From the NCBI RefSeq assembly GCF_018881505.1, contig NZ_JACVQC010000001.1, positions 1,161,927-1,225,926 on the forward strand: DNA of 64,000 nt, written 5' to 3'. Position 1 is the stretch's first letter; every line of letters starts with the position of its first letter. Under the pieces are notes generated by a model. It saw only the letters and a list, made by a program, of their open reading frames with translations, was not told where the DNA came from and searched no databases. The DNA comes from Polynucleobacter sp. UK-Mo-2m-Kol15. GTDB lineage: Bacteria > Pseudomonadota > Gammaproteobacteria > Burkholderiales > Burkholderiaceae. Shown one piece after another: positions 25,779 to 36,515 of this stretch. The position numbers were made by a program, and so were the translations under genes.

Positions 25779-27506
25779 TTATTCTTTGTCGGCAGGGGTA
25801 ATTTCGTAAAGGCGAAGACGCTCATCACGGTCAGCAGCACGGCGATCCTCCCACAGTAATTCAATTTTCTTTTTATTGAGGTTGGCATAGGCCTTTGCCT
25901 CTGAAGAGCTATGGGTCAACATGAGATTACAGCTAGGATCATCCCTTAGCGGAAGCTTAGTGAAATAACTAAATGAAGCGAGCTGGGCCTGACCTAGATT
26001 GGTGGTGTCAATACAGCCTGGCGTATTGGCAATAATGGTTTGCAGACGATCAGAAACATAGCGATAGGTTTTAGCGTAATTAATTGTTGGTAGCCACAAG
26101 GTCATCAACAGCACCCACATCAAAGTGGTGCCTGCAGCGGAAATGATGAGGCAGCGCCAGATTTCTTTGGGAGCACGAGAAGTTCTCCAGCGCACAATCG
26201 CCATCCACACACCAGTAATGATGAGGGCAATAATCAGGCCAATTAAGTCAAATTGCGCCTGAAATCCTGGTAGCAGTCTTGCCAAATTACTAGCTGTAGA
26301 TTCCGGAAAGCCGGTGATTTTTGCTAACCAAATAATCCAAATGGCTAGGGCAATCAATGTGAAGCTAAACATGGCAAACCAGTCAATGAAGCTAATCAGG
26401 CCACGCTTGAGAATCGGTAAGCTAAATGCAGCAATAATGGATAGGCTTGGAATCAAAATGATGAGGTCATGCTCATTGGCTTCCAGTCTGAACAAGGTAT
26501 AAATCAAGCACCCAATAAACAAACTTAGCGGAATACAAAGATGAGGGGCGCGCCATTGACCTGCCTCTTTCACTCGAGCCCAATGTGCGAGCGAAATAAT
26601 AGCCAATGGCCAAACCGGCCAGGCATAGGCCCAGAAGTTAATACTTAAAAATGCTAGGGATTGAATGGAAGGACTTGTGCGCATTTCTGGCATATTGCGC
26701 CAACCTTCCTCTGCAATATGACGCCACTCTGGAGTGAGGTTCCCTAGATGCCAAAGCGTAGGCCAGATTGCAAAACCAATCAGACCTAAAACGGTGCTGG
26801 TCAAAGTCCAGCGAAAACGTAATTTGGCATTACTAGCAATAACTGCAATGATGGTCGAGCTGACGATGATGAGGCTTAGTGTGAGATTGCTAGAGAGTAC
26901 AACAATAGCAATACCAAGACCAGTCCATAAACCACCTTGCCAAGGTTTATCCAGGCCACGTACTGTGCCGTATAAGACGATACTGATACCCATGAGTTGC
27001 GCCATCATTGGCGTTGTCTCATGTGCGCGTTGTGCAAGACCGACGCAAGCTAAGAAAATCAATAGTGCACCATCTGCTAAAGTCATGCCGTAGTTTTTAC
27101 GACCTGGCTGCCCACCAACTGCTAGCACCATGGGTTGCACTTCTGGGCGACGTCCTAATAGGTAGGTTGCATACCAGATGGCAAGGGCAGCAGCAAAGAA
27201 GCAAACTGCTGAATAGAGACGTGCAGCATTAGCCATGCCAATCCATGGGCCAAACCAATCCATCAGAGTGGCACCTAGCCAATAGGGAAAGGGTGCACCA
27301 AGAGAAGTATCGCGGCCTGCTAGATGCGGAACAATCCAATCAAGCGAAGTGCCGTTCTTTAAGGTCCACATGCCACCAAAACCAATAGCATCCTCATTCT
27401 TCCATGGGTCGCGCGCAAATAGCCCTGCCAAACCATAGACTATGGTCAGCGCAAAAATAATGATGCGTGGGATGGATGTAGTGGCGGCGGCGGTGAGTTT
27501 GACCAT
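25779..27506 (-). CDS. Polytopic glycosyltransferase, ArnT/PMT-like (GT-C fold)
   Basis: A 575-residue inner-membrane protein with about a dozen hydrophobic helices. The first periplasmic loop carries FARDPWKNEDAIGFGG, with acidic residues placed as the catalytic pair of GT-C enzymes such as ArnT. The last 100 residues form a periplasmic globular domain (RDDPSCNLMLTHSS). Such enzymes transfer sugars from polyprenyl carriers to lipid A or other envelope targets. Target unknown. Probably heads a two-gene unit with the MATE gene. Confidence 0.75.
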   Translation of the reverse strand: MVKLTAAATTSIPRIIIFALTIVYGLAGLFARDPWKNEDAIGFGGMWTLKNGTSLDWIVPHLAGRDTSLGAPFPYWLGATLMDWFGPWIGMANAARLYSAVCFFAAALAIWYATYLLGRRPEVQPMVLAVGGQPGRKNYGMTLADGALLIFLACVGLAQRAHETTPMMAQLMGISIVLYGTVRGLDKPWQGGLWTGLGIAIVVLSSNLTLSLIIVSSTIIAVIASNAKLRFRWTLTSTVLGLIGFAIWPTLWHLGNLTPEWRHIAEEGWRNMPEMRTSPSIQSLAFLSINFWAYAWPVWPLAIISLAHWARVKEAGQWRAPHLCIPLSLFIGCLIYTLFRLEANEHDLIILIPSLSIIAAFSLPILKRGLISFIDWFAMFSFTLIALAIWIIWLAKITGFPESTASNLARLLPGFQAQFDLIGLIIALIITGVWMAIVRWRTSRAPKEIWRCLIISAAGTTLMWVLLMTLWLPTINYAKTYRYVSDRLQTIIANTPGCIDTTNLGQAQLASFSYFTKLPLRDDPSCNLMLTHSSSEAKAYANLNKKKIELLWEDRRAADRDERLRLYEITPADKE

Positions 27507-27520
27507 AAAAAACTAGTAAT

Positions 27521-27543
27521 AAAAAAGGCAGCAAACGCTGCCT
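27521..27543 (-). terminator. Rho-independent terminator after rpmE
   Basis: On the minus strand AAGGCAGC, loop GTTT, GCTGCC and TTTTTT. It lies 54 bases after the rpmE stop and 15 bases before the glycosyltransferase start, insulating the two units. Confidence 0.9.
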
Positions 27544-27596
27544 TGATTATCTCGCAGGGGAGGGTGTATGCCCAACCCCTTTGTTGAGTATGCCTA

Positions 27597-27941
27597 TTAC
27601 TTCTTCTTAGCTGGCTTTTCAGCAGCTTTAGCTTCTGCAGCAGCAGCTTTTTTCTCGGCTGTTTTAGCGGCGCCATCACCAGTTGCTTTGGCAACCGCTT
27701 TAGTACCGAATTTCTGACGGAATTTCTCAACACGACCGGCAGTATCCATAATCTTCTGAGTACCAGTATAGAAAGGGTGTGACTCAGATGAAGTCTCAAT
27801 CTTGGCCAATGGATATTCATTGCCATCTTCCCACTTAATTGTCTCTTTAGTAGACATAGTGGAGCGAGTCTTGAAGCTGAAGTTGTTAGAAACGTCTACA
27901 AAGACGATTTCACGATATTCGGGGTGAATGCCAGGTTTCAT
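27597..27941 (-). CDS. rpmE2: 50S ribosomal protein L31 type B with basic C-terminal extension
   Basis: A 114-residue L31. [16 protein letters not shown] and [21 protein letters not shown] are diagnostic; the four zinc-binding cysteines of type A are absent, so it is the zinc-independent (B) form. The usual protein ends near residue 85; here about 30 residues of Lys/Ala/Glu repeats follow. Gene order with rho and trxA downstream-to-upstream is typical of betaproteobacteria. Ends at a terminator. Confidence 0.93.
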   Translation of the reverse strand: MKPGIHPEYREIVFVDVSNNFSFKTRSTMSTKETIKWEDGNEYPLAKIETSSESHPFYTGTQKIMDTAGRVEKFRQKFGTKAVAKATGDGAAKTAEKKAAAAEAKAAEKPAKKK

Positions 27942-28087
27942 TATTGAGTCCTATTAGCGGGCAGCCGTTTTGATCTAAAGACCTAAATACTTACCCAAGT
28001 TAAATGCAAATTATTAAAGCTGTAAAGGCGAAATTATGCCATGAAATCAACAACAAAGCGCACTTTTACTGACTCTGAGAGCCTAAA

Positions 28088-29350
28088 TTAGCCACCCTTA
28101 CGCATTAAATCGAAGAATTCACCGTTATTTTTGGTCGATTTGAGCTTATCAACGATAAAGTTCATTGCCTCAATATCGTCCATATCGGCCAATAATTTAC
28201 GTAAAACCCAGATTTTTTGGAGGTTTTCAGCTTTAACCAAAAGCTCCTCACGACGGGTGCCGGACTTGTTGAGGTTAATCGATGGGTATACACGACGCTC
28301 GGCCAAACGACGCTCAAGGTGAACTTCCATATTGCCAGTACCTTTGAATTCTTCGTAGATGAGGTCATCCATACGGCTACCAGTTTCAATCAAAGCAGTT
28401 GCAATGATGGTGAGTGAGCCACCTTCCTCGACGTTACGTGCGGCACCGAAGAAGCGCTTTGGACGTTGCAATGCGTTTGCATCGACACCACCAGAGAGTA
28501 CTTTTCCAGATGAAGGGATTACGGTGTTGTAAGCACGAGCAAGACGGGTAATCGAGTCAAGCAAGATGATGACATCTTTTTTCATCTCTACTAAGCGCTT
28601 GGCTTTTTCAATCACCATCTCAGCAACTTGAACGTGACGAACAGCTGGCTCATCAAAGGTTGAGGCAACCACTTCACCACGCACAGAGCGTTGCATTTCA
28701 GTAACTTCCTCAGGGCGCTCATCCACCAACAACACGATTAAGATCGCATCAGGATTATTTGTGGAAATCGCATGGGCAATGTGCTGCATCATGACTGTCT
28801 TACCGGATTTCGGTGAAGATACGATCAGACCGCGTTGACCATAGCCAATCGGGGAGATCATGTCGATAATGCGGCCTGTTAAATTCTCTTCAGCCTTGAT
28901 GTCACGCTCTAATTGAATGACGCGATTTGGGTGCAATGGGGTGAGGTTTTCGAACATGATGCGGTTCTTCAAGGCCTCAGGAGCCAAACCGTTGATCTTG
29001 TCTACTTTGACTAAAGCAAAATAACGCTCACCATCTTTAGGAGTGCGAACTTCGCCTTCAACGCTATCACCAGTATGCAGGTTAAAGCGACGAATTTGCG
29101 CAGGAGAGATATAGATATCGTCCGGAGAAGCCATATAAGAGGCATCTGGAGAGCGTAAGAAACCAAAACCATCTGGCAACACTTCTAAAGTACCGTCACC
29201 AAAAACAGATTCACCTTCCTTGGCACGTTTCTTGAGAATGGCAAACATCAACTCTTGTTTGCGCATACGTTGGGTATTTTCAATCTCCAGGCTGGCTGCC
29301 ATTTCAAGTAGGGCGGATACGTGGAGTACTTTGAGTTCAGATAATTGCAT
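28088..29350 (-). CDS. rho: Transcription termination factor Rho
   Basis: A 420-residue hexameric RNA helicase. N-terminal RNA-binding domain with [22 protein letters not shown]-like OB fold (residues about 60-80), Walker [13 protein letters not shown], Walker [17 protein letters not shown], the Q loop [12 protein letters not shown] and the R loop are all present, and length matches the family. No insertion domain. The gap to trxA contains the trxA terminator, so rho probably has its own promoter there. Confidence 0.97.
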   Translation of the reverse strand: MQLSELKVLHVSALLEMAASLEIENTQRMRKQELMFAILKKRAKEGESVFGDGTLEVLPDGFGFLRSPDASYMASPDDIYISPAQIRRFNLHTGDSVEGEVRTPKDGERYFALVKVDKINGLAPEALKNRIMFENLTPLHPNRVIQLERDIKAEENLTGRIIDMISPIGYGQRGLIVSSPKSGKTVMMQHIAHAISTNNPDAILIVLLVDERPEEVTEMQRSVRGEVVASTFDEPAVRHVQVAEMVIEKAKRLVEMKKDVIILLDSITRLARAYNTVIPSSGKVLSGGVDANALQRPKRFFGAARNVEEGGSLTIIATALIETGSRMDDLIYEEFKGTGNMEVHLERRLAERRVYPSINLNKSGTRREELLVKAENLQKIWVLRKLLADMDDIEAMNFIVDKLKSTKNNGEFFDLMRKGG

Positions 29351-29511
29351 GTGGTTCTCGGGTGTAGATAAGGAAGTAGATAGGTTTTGGGGTATCGCTG
29401 TCTAGATGGATATCAGACGGATTGGAAAAACAGAGTTTTTGGGAGTTTGCTAGAAAAGAGGGGCACTTAAAGTGCGTTGAAATACTGATGAACTAGATAC
29501 TACACTAAAAA

Positions 29512-29547
29512 CAGCTAAAAACCACAGGCTCACCCAGTGAACCTGTG
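29512..29547 (-). terminator. Rho-independent terminator after trxA
   Basis: On the minus strand CACAGGTTCAC, loop TGG, GTGAGCCTGTG (11 bp with one G-T pair), then GTTTTTAG. Lies 12 bases after the trxA stop. Confidence 0.92.
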
Positions 29548-29559
29548 ATCAAGGACTAT

Positions 29560-29886
29560 TTACAGATGACTATCAATAAATGCAGTCAACTGAGATTTGG
29601 CCAAAGCGCCTACTTTTTGAGCAGCAACAGTGCCGTTCTTAAACAGGATCAATGTCGGGATGCCACGAATATTGAACTGGGCAGGAACACCTTGGTTCTC
29701 ATCCACATTCATCTTAGCAATTTGAATCTTATCGCCGTATTCGCCAGAAAGCTCTTCCAGGATAGGGCCAATCATCTTGCAAGGACCGCACCACTCAGCC
29801 CAGAAGTCCAGGAGAACAGGTTTATCGGACTTGAGAACGTCTTGCTCGAAAGATGCGTCAGTTACATATTTGATGCCGGCACTCAT
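29560..29886 (-). CDS. trxA: Thioredoxin 1
   Basis: A 108-residue cytoplasmic thioredoxin with the redox motif WCGPC (C33/C36), the buried Asp in LLDFWAEW, and the cis-proline loop RGIPTLILF near residue 76. Length matches E. coli TrxA. It reduces disulfides in ribonucleotide reductase and other targets. Followed by a strong terminator before rho; divergent from addB. Confidence 0.97.
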   Translation of the reverse strand: MSAGIKYVTDASFEQDVLKSDKPVLLDFWAEWCGPCKMIGPILEELSGEYGDKIQIAKMNVDENQGVPAQFNIRGIPTLILFKNGTVAAQKVGALAKSQLTAFIDSHL

Positions 29887-30004
29887 GAAAATTCCTTAAT
29901 TAATCTTATTTAGTTTTATATAGTTATTGCACTACAACGCTTATATTAGCAATAAGCCACACTTTCTGCCTAAATTCTCAAAAGAAACCCCAGAACTTAC
30001 CTCA

Positions 30005-33004
30005 ATGCCGCCCCCATTTCCCATCCTAAACGAGCAGAAGCAGCCACATGCTTGGGCAATAGCGCCTAATGCCAGTGCTCTGAAATCACTCGCCGAGGGT
30101 ATCTGGAATTGTGCAAAGCAAACAAACCAGCGCCCCTTAGTGGTGCTAAGTACCGCAGGCCCATTAATGGGGGTGAGAGCAGCCCTGGAAAAGTATCGAC
30201 CTAACGATCTGCCAAATCACATTGCCTTCCTGCCCCAAGTCATGAGTTTTAACGACTGGCTAGAAGCAGCGCCAGGCGCCTGGAAGTTCCCCAAAAAGCA
30301 AACCGATCTAGAGCGTTGGCTATCTGTATATGCCACTCTGCGCAAACATAAGCAGTTGCAATCCTGGTTCAAAGCAGAAAACGAGGCAGGTTCGTGGGGA
30401 TTGGCTCAGGCCATCATCGCAGCCTGCGATACCTTATCGAACTCTATAGCGCCCAGCCTTCAGCAAGAGCTACATCGATTAATCTCAAATCAAGAAGAGC
30501 TTATTACTCAAAATACGCAATCTTGGATTGAAACCCTTGAACCATTATTAGATCGCACCATTGGGCGGGCATATCCAGCACTTGCAAGAAAAGTAGTGGA
30601 TCAAGAAGCGCAAGTGCTGCTGACATTTTGGAGATACATCACCAGCCCAAGTGATCCCGCATTCAGAAGGCAATTTGCTATGGCCGCCCATCTTGAGGCT
30701 GCCAAGAAAACTTCACAAGCAAGTACAAAACCTTTAAATACAAGACCTTTGATTTGGGTAGAGACCGCAGACCCAACTCCGAATGATAAGCAGCTTATTC
30801 AAGGATATTTAGCGGACTATGCGCAGTTCGCGCCAGCAGTTGAAGTGACGATGAACTGGGAATCAGTAGCACTCTGGGCCGAAGCAATAAGCCGCCAGAT
30901 TCCTGAAGAGCAAAAGCTGCAAACCATCCAAGCCAATATCAGCAATGCCCATCCAGAGGATTGGCATCTCATTGCCGCTAAGCGATTTGAAGAGTTGGCA
31001 TGGGCAACAGCTAAAACCATTGAGCAGCAGTTAATAGATGGCAAAACCAATATCGCCCTGGTAGCGCAAGATCGTCTCGTGGCCAGAAGGGCGCGTGCAT
31101 TGCTTGCACGTCTAGGCCCATCTCTCAAGATTCAAGATGAAACGGGCTGGAAGTTATCCACCACCAGAGCAGCTGCAGCGCTCAATAGTTGGCTCGAGTT
31201 ATTGCGCGCACCATCTGAGGGTCCGAGTGCAGCTGATCTATTGGAGTTTTTGCAAAACCCATTCCTAGATCTTGGAAAGTGCCTTAACCCCAACGGTACG
31301 CGTGACGCAGAATCTTTAAATGGATTGGTGGCACAGCTCGAAGATATTTTGATTGCTAGTCAGGCTAAATCTGGCTGGGAAACTTTTCATATGGCGATTG
31401 AGGGATCGGTCGCACATGGCTCTGCTGCACCTAATCCGCTTTTACTAGAGTTACTGCAATCCATTCGTGGTCGCCTCAATCGTTGGCGTGGAATCAAAAT
31501 CAATTGCGCTCTAGCCCATCAATATCTGATGGATGACCTGATTCAAGTGGGAATGACTCAGAGCTTAGAAAAAGATTCTGCTGGCAAACAATTGCTTGAG
31601 CTGCTGGAAACATTTAATTTTGATGTTGAGCATCAGCAAATTTCGATGCGCCTCAATGAATGGCTGAGTTTATTAAAGACCGTCATTGAAGAGTCTTCTT
31701 ATGAAGAGAAGGGTATTAATGCGGCGGCTACTTTAAGTATCTTGCCTCTTAGCTCCACTCGCTTTAGGGAATTTGAATCTGTTGTGATGGTAGGTTGTGA
31801 CGAGCAGCAGCTTCCTACATTTTCAGAGCCACCGTTATTTTTCTCCGATGCCTTGAATCGACTCTTGGGTGGATCGAGTATTGAAGCTCAATTTATTCAG
31901 CAGGCACGAGATTTATCTCAATTGCTTGTCTCCTTCCAAAGTGTCAATCTCCTTTGGCAAAGCAAGAGCAAGAGTGGGGAGCCCCTAAGACCATCTGCCT
32001 GGATCCAGCGACTCCAAATCGGTTTGCCCAATTGGCAGGCACAAAATGCTAGTTCCTTATTTACACCTCGCAGTGGCACAGCAATCCCATCACAAATGGC
32101 AATCGCAAGCCTAGACGTAGACTTGCCAATGCCTGTCTCGATGAGTCCAAGTGCTTATAAAGCTTTACGAGACTGCCCTTATCGATACTACGTACGTAGC
32201 CTACTGGGCTTACGCAAGCTTAAAGGGTTTGAAGAAGGCTTTGATGCTTCTCTTGCTGGTCAAACGCTGCACAAGATCTTGCGTAACTTCTATCACGCAA
32301 TGAAAAGTGAGGCACAAAAGTCCCTCTCACCAATTACCGTTGACCCTGAACTGCGCGGCGCTTGGATGCAAGATCAGCTCACACTGATCTCCGAACAAGT
32401 CTTTAAGCGTTTAATTGAAGGGGATGCCAGGGTCTTGGGTATCTTGAGGGATTGGCAAAAACAAATCCCGAGTTTTATTCAATGGCAGTTAGATCGTGAG
32501 GCACAGGGCTGGCAGTTTTATGACGCTGAAGTAAAGGTTGGTTTTGATCTACCGTTTACCGATGTCAATGGCAATGAGCGTCATATGCGGATTGAGGGTT
32601 ATGCCGACCGTTTTGATGTGAGTATCCACGATCCAAAAGCTGCATCGGTTATTGACTATAAGAATCAAAATCTCGCCAAATTAGAGTCGCGCTCAGAAGT
32701 ACTGTTGGATGATCCACAGTTATTAATTTATGCCAGAGCTTCTAATGAGAGTAACAAGATCCCTGGGCGCGCAGTCAATGCAGCTGAGTGGGTGGCCTTA
32801 AAAGCGGATGTAAAAAAGGGTGGTGGTGAGTCTGAGCGTTCAGTAGTCGTCTTAGAAATGCCAAAGCTTATGCAAGTATTTTCTGAGCAAATAACTGAGG
32901 ATATGCAATCTCTTTGGTCTGATAAACCACTCAAAGCATTCGCACCCGATAGTGTTTGTCAGTATTGCGAGGCTAGGGGTATTTGCAGAAAGGGGATGTG
33001 GTGA
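30005..33004 (+). CDS. addB: AddB/RexB-type PD-(D/E)XK nuclease subunit
   Basis: A 999-residue protein of the double-strand-break resection complex. The C-terminal third carries MSPSAYKALRDCPYRYYVRS with the first cluster cysteine, the nuclease core VIDYKNQN, and CQYCEARGIC, completing a likely 4Fe-4S site as in AddB. The N terminus lacks a GxGKT Walker A, so any ATPase activity is doubtful. ATG 30005 is preferred over an upstream TTG. It overlaps addA by four bases, so the two are translated together. Confidence 0.82.
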   Translation: MPPPFPILNEQKQPHAWAIAPNASALKSLAEGIWNCAKQTNQRPLVVLSTAGPLMGVRAALEKYRPNDLPNHIAFLPQVMSFNDWLEAAPGAWKFPKKQTDLERWLSVYATLRKHKQLQSWFKAENEAGSWGLAQAIIAACDTLSNSIAPSLQQELHRLISNQEELITQNTQSWIETLEPLLDRTIGRAYPALARKVVDQEAQVLLTFWRYITSPSDPAFRRQFAMAAHLEAAKKTSQASTKPLNTRPLIWVETADPTPNDKQLIQGYLADYAQFAPAVEVTMNWESVALWAEAISRQIPEEQKLQTIQANISNAHPEDWHLIAAKRFEELAWATAKTIEQQLIDGKTNIALVAQDRLVARRARALLARLGPSLKIQDETGWKLSTTRAAAALNSWLELLRAPSEGPSAADLLEFLQNPFLDLGKCLNPNGTRDAESLNGLVAQLEDILIASQAKSGWETFHMAIEGSVAHGSAAPNPLLLELLQSIRGRLNRWRGIKINCALAHQYLMDDLIQVGMTQSLEKDSAGKQLLELLETFNFDVEHQQISMRLNEWLSLLKTVIEESSYEEKGINAAATLSILPLSSTRFREFESVVMVGCDEQQLPTFSEPPLFFSDALNRLLGGSSIEAQFIQQARDLSQLLVSFQSVNLLWQSKSKSGEPLRPSAWIQRLQIGLPNWQAQNASSLFTPRSGTAIPSQMAIASLDVDLPMPVSMSPSAYKALRDCPYRYYVRSLLGLRKLKGFEEGFDASLAGQTLHKILRNFYHAMKSEAQKSLSPITVDPELRGAWMQDQLTLISEQVFKRLIEGDARVLGILRDWQKQIPSFIQWQLDREAQGWQFYDAEVKVGFDLPFTDVNGNERHMRIEGYADRFDVSIHDPKAASVIDYKNQNLAKLESRSEVLLDDPQLLIYARASNESNKIPGRAVNAAEWVALKADVKKGGGESERSVVVLEMPKLMQVFSEQITEDMQSLWSDKPLKAFAPDSVCQYCEARGICRKGMW

Positions 33005-36000
33005 GTAACTCTACTTTCCCAGTCAACATTGCTTGCGACCCTAATCGCTCGGTCATCGTGTCTGCCTGTGCGGGTAGTGGTAAGACCTGGTTATTGGTTG
33101 CCCGAATGACTCGCCTCCTGTTAGCAGGAGCAAAGCCTCAAGAAATCCTCGCGCTTACTTTCACCAGAAAAGCTGCACAAGAGATGCGTGATCGTCTCTA
33201 TCGCTTGTTGGAGGAGTTTTCACAGGCGAGTGATGGGCAACTTATTGGACATTTAACTGAGCGTGGTCTGAATGCTGATGAGGCGAAGGCATTACTGCCT
33301 ACGGCCAAGTCTCTCTATGTCAAAGTGCTATCAAGCCCACAAGGCATTGTGATTGATACCTTCCATGGTTGGTTTGGCAGGCTCTTAGGCGCAGCACCAA
33401 TCTCAACAGGTATTCAGCCTGGCTTTAGCTTGCGAGAGGATGCAAAGCGTTTACAAGATGAATGTCTGGATGATTGGTGGGGCAATTTACCAGAAGATAT
33501 TACAGCGCATTACGACACCTTATTAAACGCACTAGGAGCAAGTGAGACCCAACACTTCTTAAGGGGTAATTACAGCCTCTTTAAACAAAGAGGCGCTTGG
33601 ACATTCTTCTCTCAAGCATGCAAGGCTCGAGGTACTACCCCCATTGAAAGACTTAAAACTGATTTATCGAGATTAAAGATCAATAATCCGCTCAATAGAA
33701 TTTGGAATGCCATTAACGCCAAAGAAGACTTAGAGTACTTGCATCGCTGCTTTAGTAATAGCGGGGCTACTGAGATGGCCTATGCGCCCACTATTCAGAT
33801 GGCAATCGACCTAAAGAATAGCGGTAGTGATGTGATGGAGATAGCACCGATATTGCAGTCAGTATTTTTGACTCAAGATAAAACCAATCGCACATCGAAT
33901 GATAAAGCTGCGGGCGATCTCAAGAAATACCTCAAAAAAGTGGGCGAACTGGATCGCGAGCAAGAGCATGTGACTTATAAGCAAGCTTGGGCAACTGTTT
34001 TCTTAGAATTTGTTGCCTGGAAAAAAGAGCAAGAGGCCTTCGCACTCAATGAAGCTTGGTTTGCAATGAGCGCTGCCATGATGGATCACGTGAACGTAAG
34101 CAAAGAGTCCATGCGTGTGCGTGACTTTGATGATCTGGAGATCGGCGTTAGTCAGTTGATGGCGGATTCTGCTAATGCGGCCTATTTGCAGTCTCGATTA
34201 GATGCGAAGTACAGGCATATTCTGGTGGATGAGTTTCAGGACACCAATCCTTTGCAGTGGCAAATTCTGCGGGCATGGTTAGAGGGTTATGGTCAGGATG
34301 AATCTAAACCCACCGTCTTTATTGTAGGGGATCCTAAGCAGTCCATTTACCGATTCCGTCGTGCTGACCCGAGATTATTTAATGATGCGCAGGCTTTTTT
34401 AGTAAAGGAAATGAACGCAGCTTCATTAAACCAAAACACTACCCGCCGTAATGCCCCGAAAATCAACGAGGCAGTCAATCAGATCTTCGGTACTGAACAA
34501 TTACCAGAGTCATACCCATTTACCGCCCAAAACACTTTGTGGAAAGCGCCGCTAGTCAATACTGCACTAGCGCCATATTCAAACGAGGGTGAGGCTTATT
34601 TATTGCCTCTCGTGAAATTTGAGATCGAAGAGTTAGAGCAAAGAGCAGGCAATGCTTTTGAGCAAGCCATTGTGGATGCGAGGCAAACTGCTGACGTCGC
34701 TCAGCGCTATCTTGAGGGGCAGCAGGTCAGTACGTTGATCCAGCATCTCATTCAGACGCGTCCTGTAGTGGACCGCATCAATGGTCAAGAAGTCTGGCGC
34801 AAGGCAAGGGAGAGTGATTTCTTGCTATTAGTTAAGCGCCGCAAGTACCTTCCGCAATTTGAGCGTGCTTTACGTGAGGCAGGCTTAGCATTTGAGAGCT
34901 CAAGGCTCGGTGGCTTACTCAATACGCTGGAGATTGATGACCTGATTGCACTCTTAACCGTCTTGGTAACGCCGCGGCATGATTTGCCGCTTGCCCAGGT
35001 ATTGAGAAGCCCGATCTTTGCATTTACGGAGAGCCAAATGCAAACCCTTGTTAAGGCAATGGCATCTAATCAATATCGCTCGTGGTGGGATGCTTTGCAA
35101 GAGAGCCTAGATGCTGGCTTGATACAGGCAGCGCGGTATTTGGAGCATTGGCGCATATTAGGTGAGCGCTTGCCAGTACACGACTTGCTTGATCAGATTT
35201 ATCAAGAGAGTGATTTGCGTATTAAGTACGCTAGCGTTTCTCAAGAAATTGCCCGTGCGCAAGTTTTAGCGAACCTCGATGCCTTCCTGGAGCTCGCGCT
35301 GAATCAAGATGGCGGCCGTTATCCAAGCTTAGGTCGCTTTATTGAGGAGATTAATACTATTCGTCGTGGCGATGATGATGAAACTCCTGATGAGGGTGAT
35401 GTTGAGGTGGAATCTGATCTCGCAGAGCTTGATGAGGGGAGTGAGTTATCTGAGGAGGATAAAAACAAGCGCGTTCGTATCATGACAATTCATGGAGCAA
35501 AAGGCTTGGAGTCACCATTTGTGATTATGCTCGATGCGAACCATACCGAAGGTAAGGCGGATCATCGTGGCGTCTTATTGGATTGGCCGCCCGAGAGTGA
35601 GAGTCCTAGCCATTTGTCGATGTACACCTCAGCCACCTTAACCAATCCTCGCAGTGAAGTACGTGAACGCGAGCTACTGATTGGTAAGAACGAGAACTGG
35701 AATCTGCTCTACGTTGCAATGACCAGAGCAAAGCAGGGACTGTGGATTAGTGGTGTAGCAAAAGCACCCACCACAAAAAATCCTACAGGCTTAGATGAAA
35801 AGTCTTGGTATGGCAGAGCAACCTTGGGTCAGTTACCTATTCTTGAAAATCAACCAGGGCTGACAGAAAACAATACCCAGGTGCTAGTAAGTCAAAAGAC
35901 CGTCAATCCAAAGAGCTTCATGATGGATGACTTTGAGATTTCCTGGGGCTCGGCTAAGGCTGGTCATGAGCAACAGCTCAAAAATATCGAAAGTGGCATG

Positions 36001-36507
36001 ACTTTAGAAGTATTTCAAGGTGATGGCAATACGCTGGATAGCTCCAAAATATTGGAGGAGGGCGTGCACTTTCATCAATTGCTACAGCATCTCACTCTAC
36101 AGACTGGAGCAGCAAAGCCAGAAGCGATTGGCGTAGAGCAAATCGCACGCTGGCTCGGCATTAGCAATGAGTTGGCAAGTAAAGCACTAGACCAGGCAAC
36201 TACCGTTCTCAATACTCAAGAGCTTGAGCAATACCTCACAGCAAATCAGTGGGTGCAAGCCTGGAATGAGATTGATATTGTGAGTTTAGATGGCAAGAGC
36301 TTCCGCTTAGATCGCTTAGTAGAGTTTGGCGATCACTTGGCTATCCTGGATTACAAGCTTACGATCCCCGAGGTGGGTAGTGAAGCTCATAATAAATACC
36401 GCGCACAGCTCAATAACTACAAACAAGAGCTGGCCAGAATACGTCCAGATAAGCCGGCTAAGGCCTTTTTAATCTCTGCTAGAGGTGAGATTGCGGAAGT
36501 TAGTTAA
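33001..36507 (+). CDS. addA: AddA-type UvrD-family helicase-nuclease
   Basis: An 1168-residue superfamily 1 helicase. Motifs in order: SACAGSGKTWLL (I), LTFTRKAAQEM (Ia), VDEFQDTNPLQW (II), GDPKQSIYRFRRADPRLF (III), MTIHGAKGLE (V) and LLYVAMTRAKQ (VI), then a C-terminal nuclease with LDRLVEF and LAILDYKLT. GTG 33001 is the start: AAAGGGG precedes it and it overlaps the addB stop. AddAB unwinds and trims DNA ends for RecA loading. Confidence 0.92.
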   Translation: MSNSTFPVNIACDPNRSVIVSACAGSGKTWLLVARMTRLLLAGAKPQEILALTFTRKAAQEMRDRLYRLLEEFSQASDGQLIGHLTERGLNADEAKALLPTAKSLYVKVLSSPQGIVIDTFHGWFGRLLGAAPISTGIQPGFSLREDAKRLQDECLDDWWGNLPEDITAHYDTLLNALGASETQHFLRGNYSLFKQRGAWTFFSQACKARGTTPIERLKTDLSRLKINNPLNRIWNAINAKEDLEYLHRCFSNSGATEMAYAPTIQMAIDLKNSGSDVMEIAPILQSVFLTQDKTNRTSNDKAAGDLKKYLKKVGELDREQEHVTYKQAWATVFLEFVAWKKEQEAFALNEAWFAMSAAMMDHVNVSKESMRVRDFDDLEIGVSQLMADSANAAYLQSRLDAKYRHILVDEFQDTNPLQWQILRAWLEGYGQDESKPTVFIVGDPKQSIYRFRRADPRLFNDAQAFLVKEMNAASLNQNTTRRNAPKINEAVNQIFGTEQLPESYPFTAQNTLWKAPLVNTALAPYSNEGEAYLLPLVKFEIEELEQRAGNAFEQAIVDARQTADVAQRYLEGQQVSTLIQHLIQTRPVVDRINGQEVWRKARESDFLLLVKRRKYLPQFERALREAGLAFESSRLGGLLNTLEIDDLIALLTVLVTPRHDLPLAQVLRSPIFAFTESQMQTLVKAMASNQYRSWWDALQESLDAGLIQAARYLEHWRILGERLPVHDLLDQIYQESDLRIKYASVSQEIARAQVLANLDAFLELALNQDGGRYPSLGRFIEEINTIRRGDDDETPDEGDVEVESDLAELDEGSELSEEDKNKRVRIMTIHGAKGLESPFVIMLDANHTEGKADHRGVLLDWPPESESPSHLSMYTSATLTNPRSEVRERELLIGKNENWNLLYVAMTRAKQGLWISGVAKAPTTKNPTGLDEKSWYGRATLGQLPILENQPGLTENNTQVLVSQKTVNPKSFMMDDFEISWGSAKAGHEQQLKNIESGMTLEVFQGDGNTLDSSKILEEGVHFHQLLQHLTLQTGAAKPEAIGVEQIARWLGISNELASKALDQATTVLNTQELEQYLTANQWVQAWNEIDIVSLDGKSFRLDRLVEFGDHLAILDYKLTIPEVGSEAHNKYRAQLNNYKQELARIRPDKPAKAFLISARGEIAEVS

Positions 36508-36515
36508 GCGCATTC

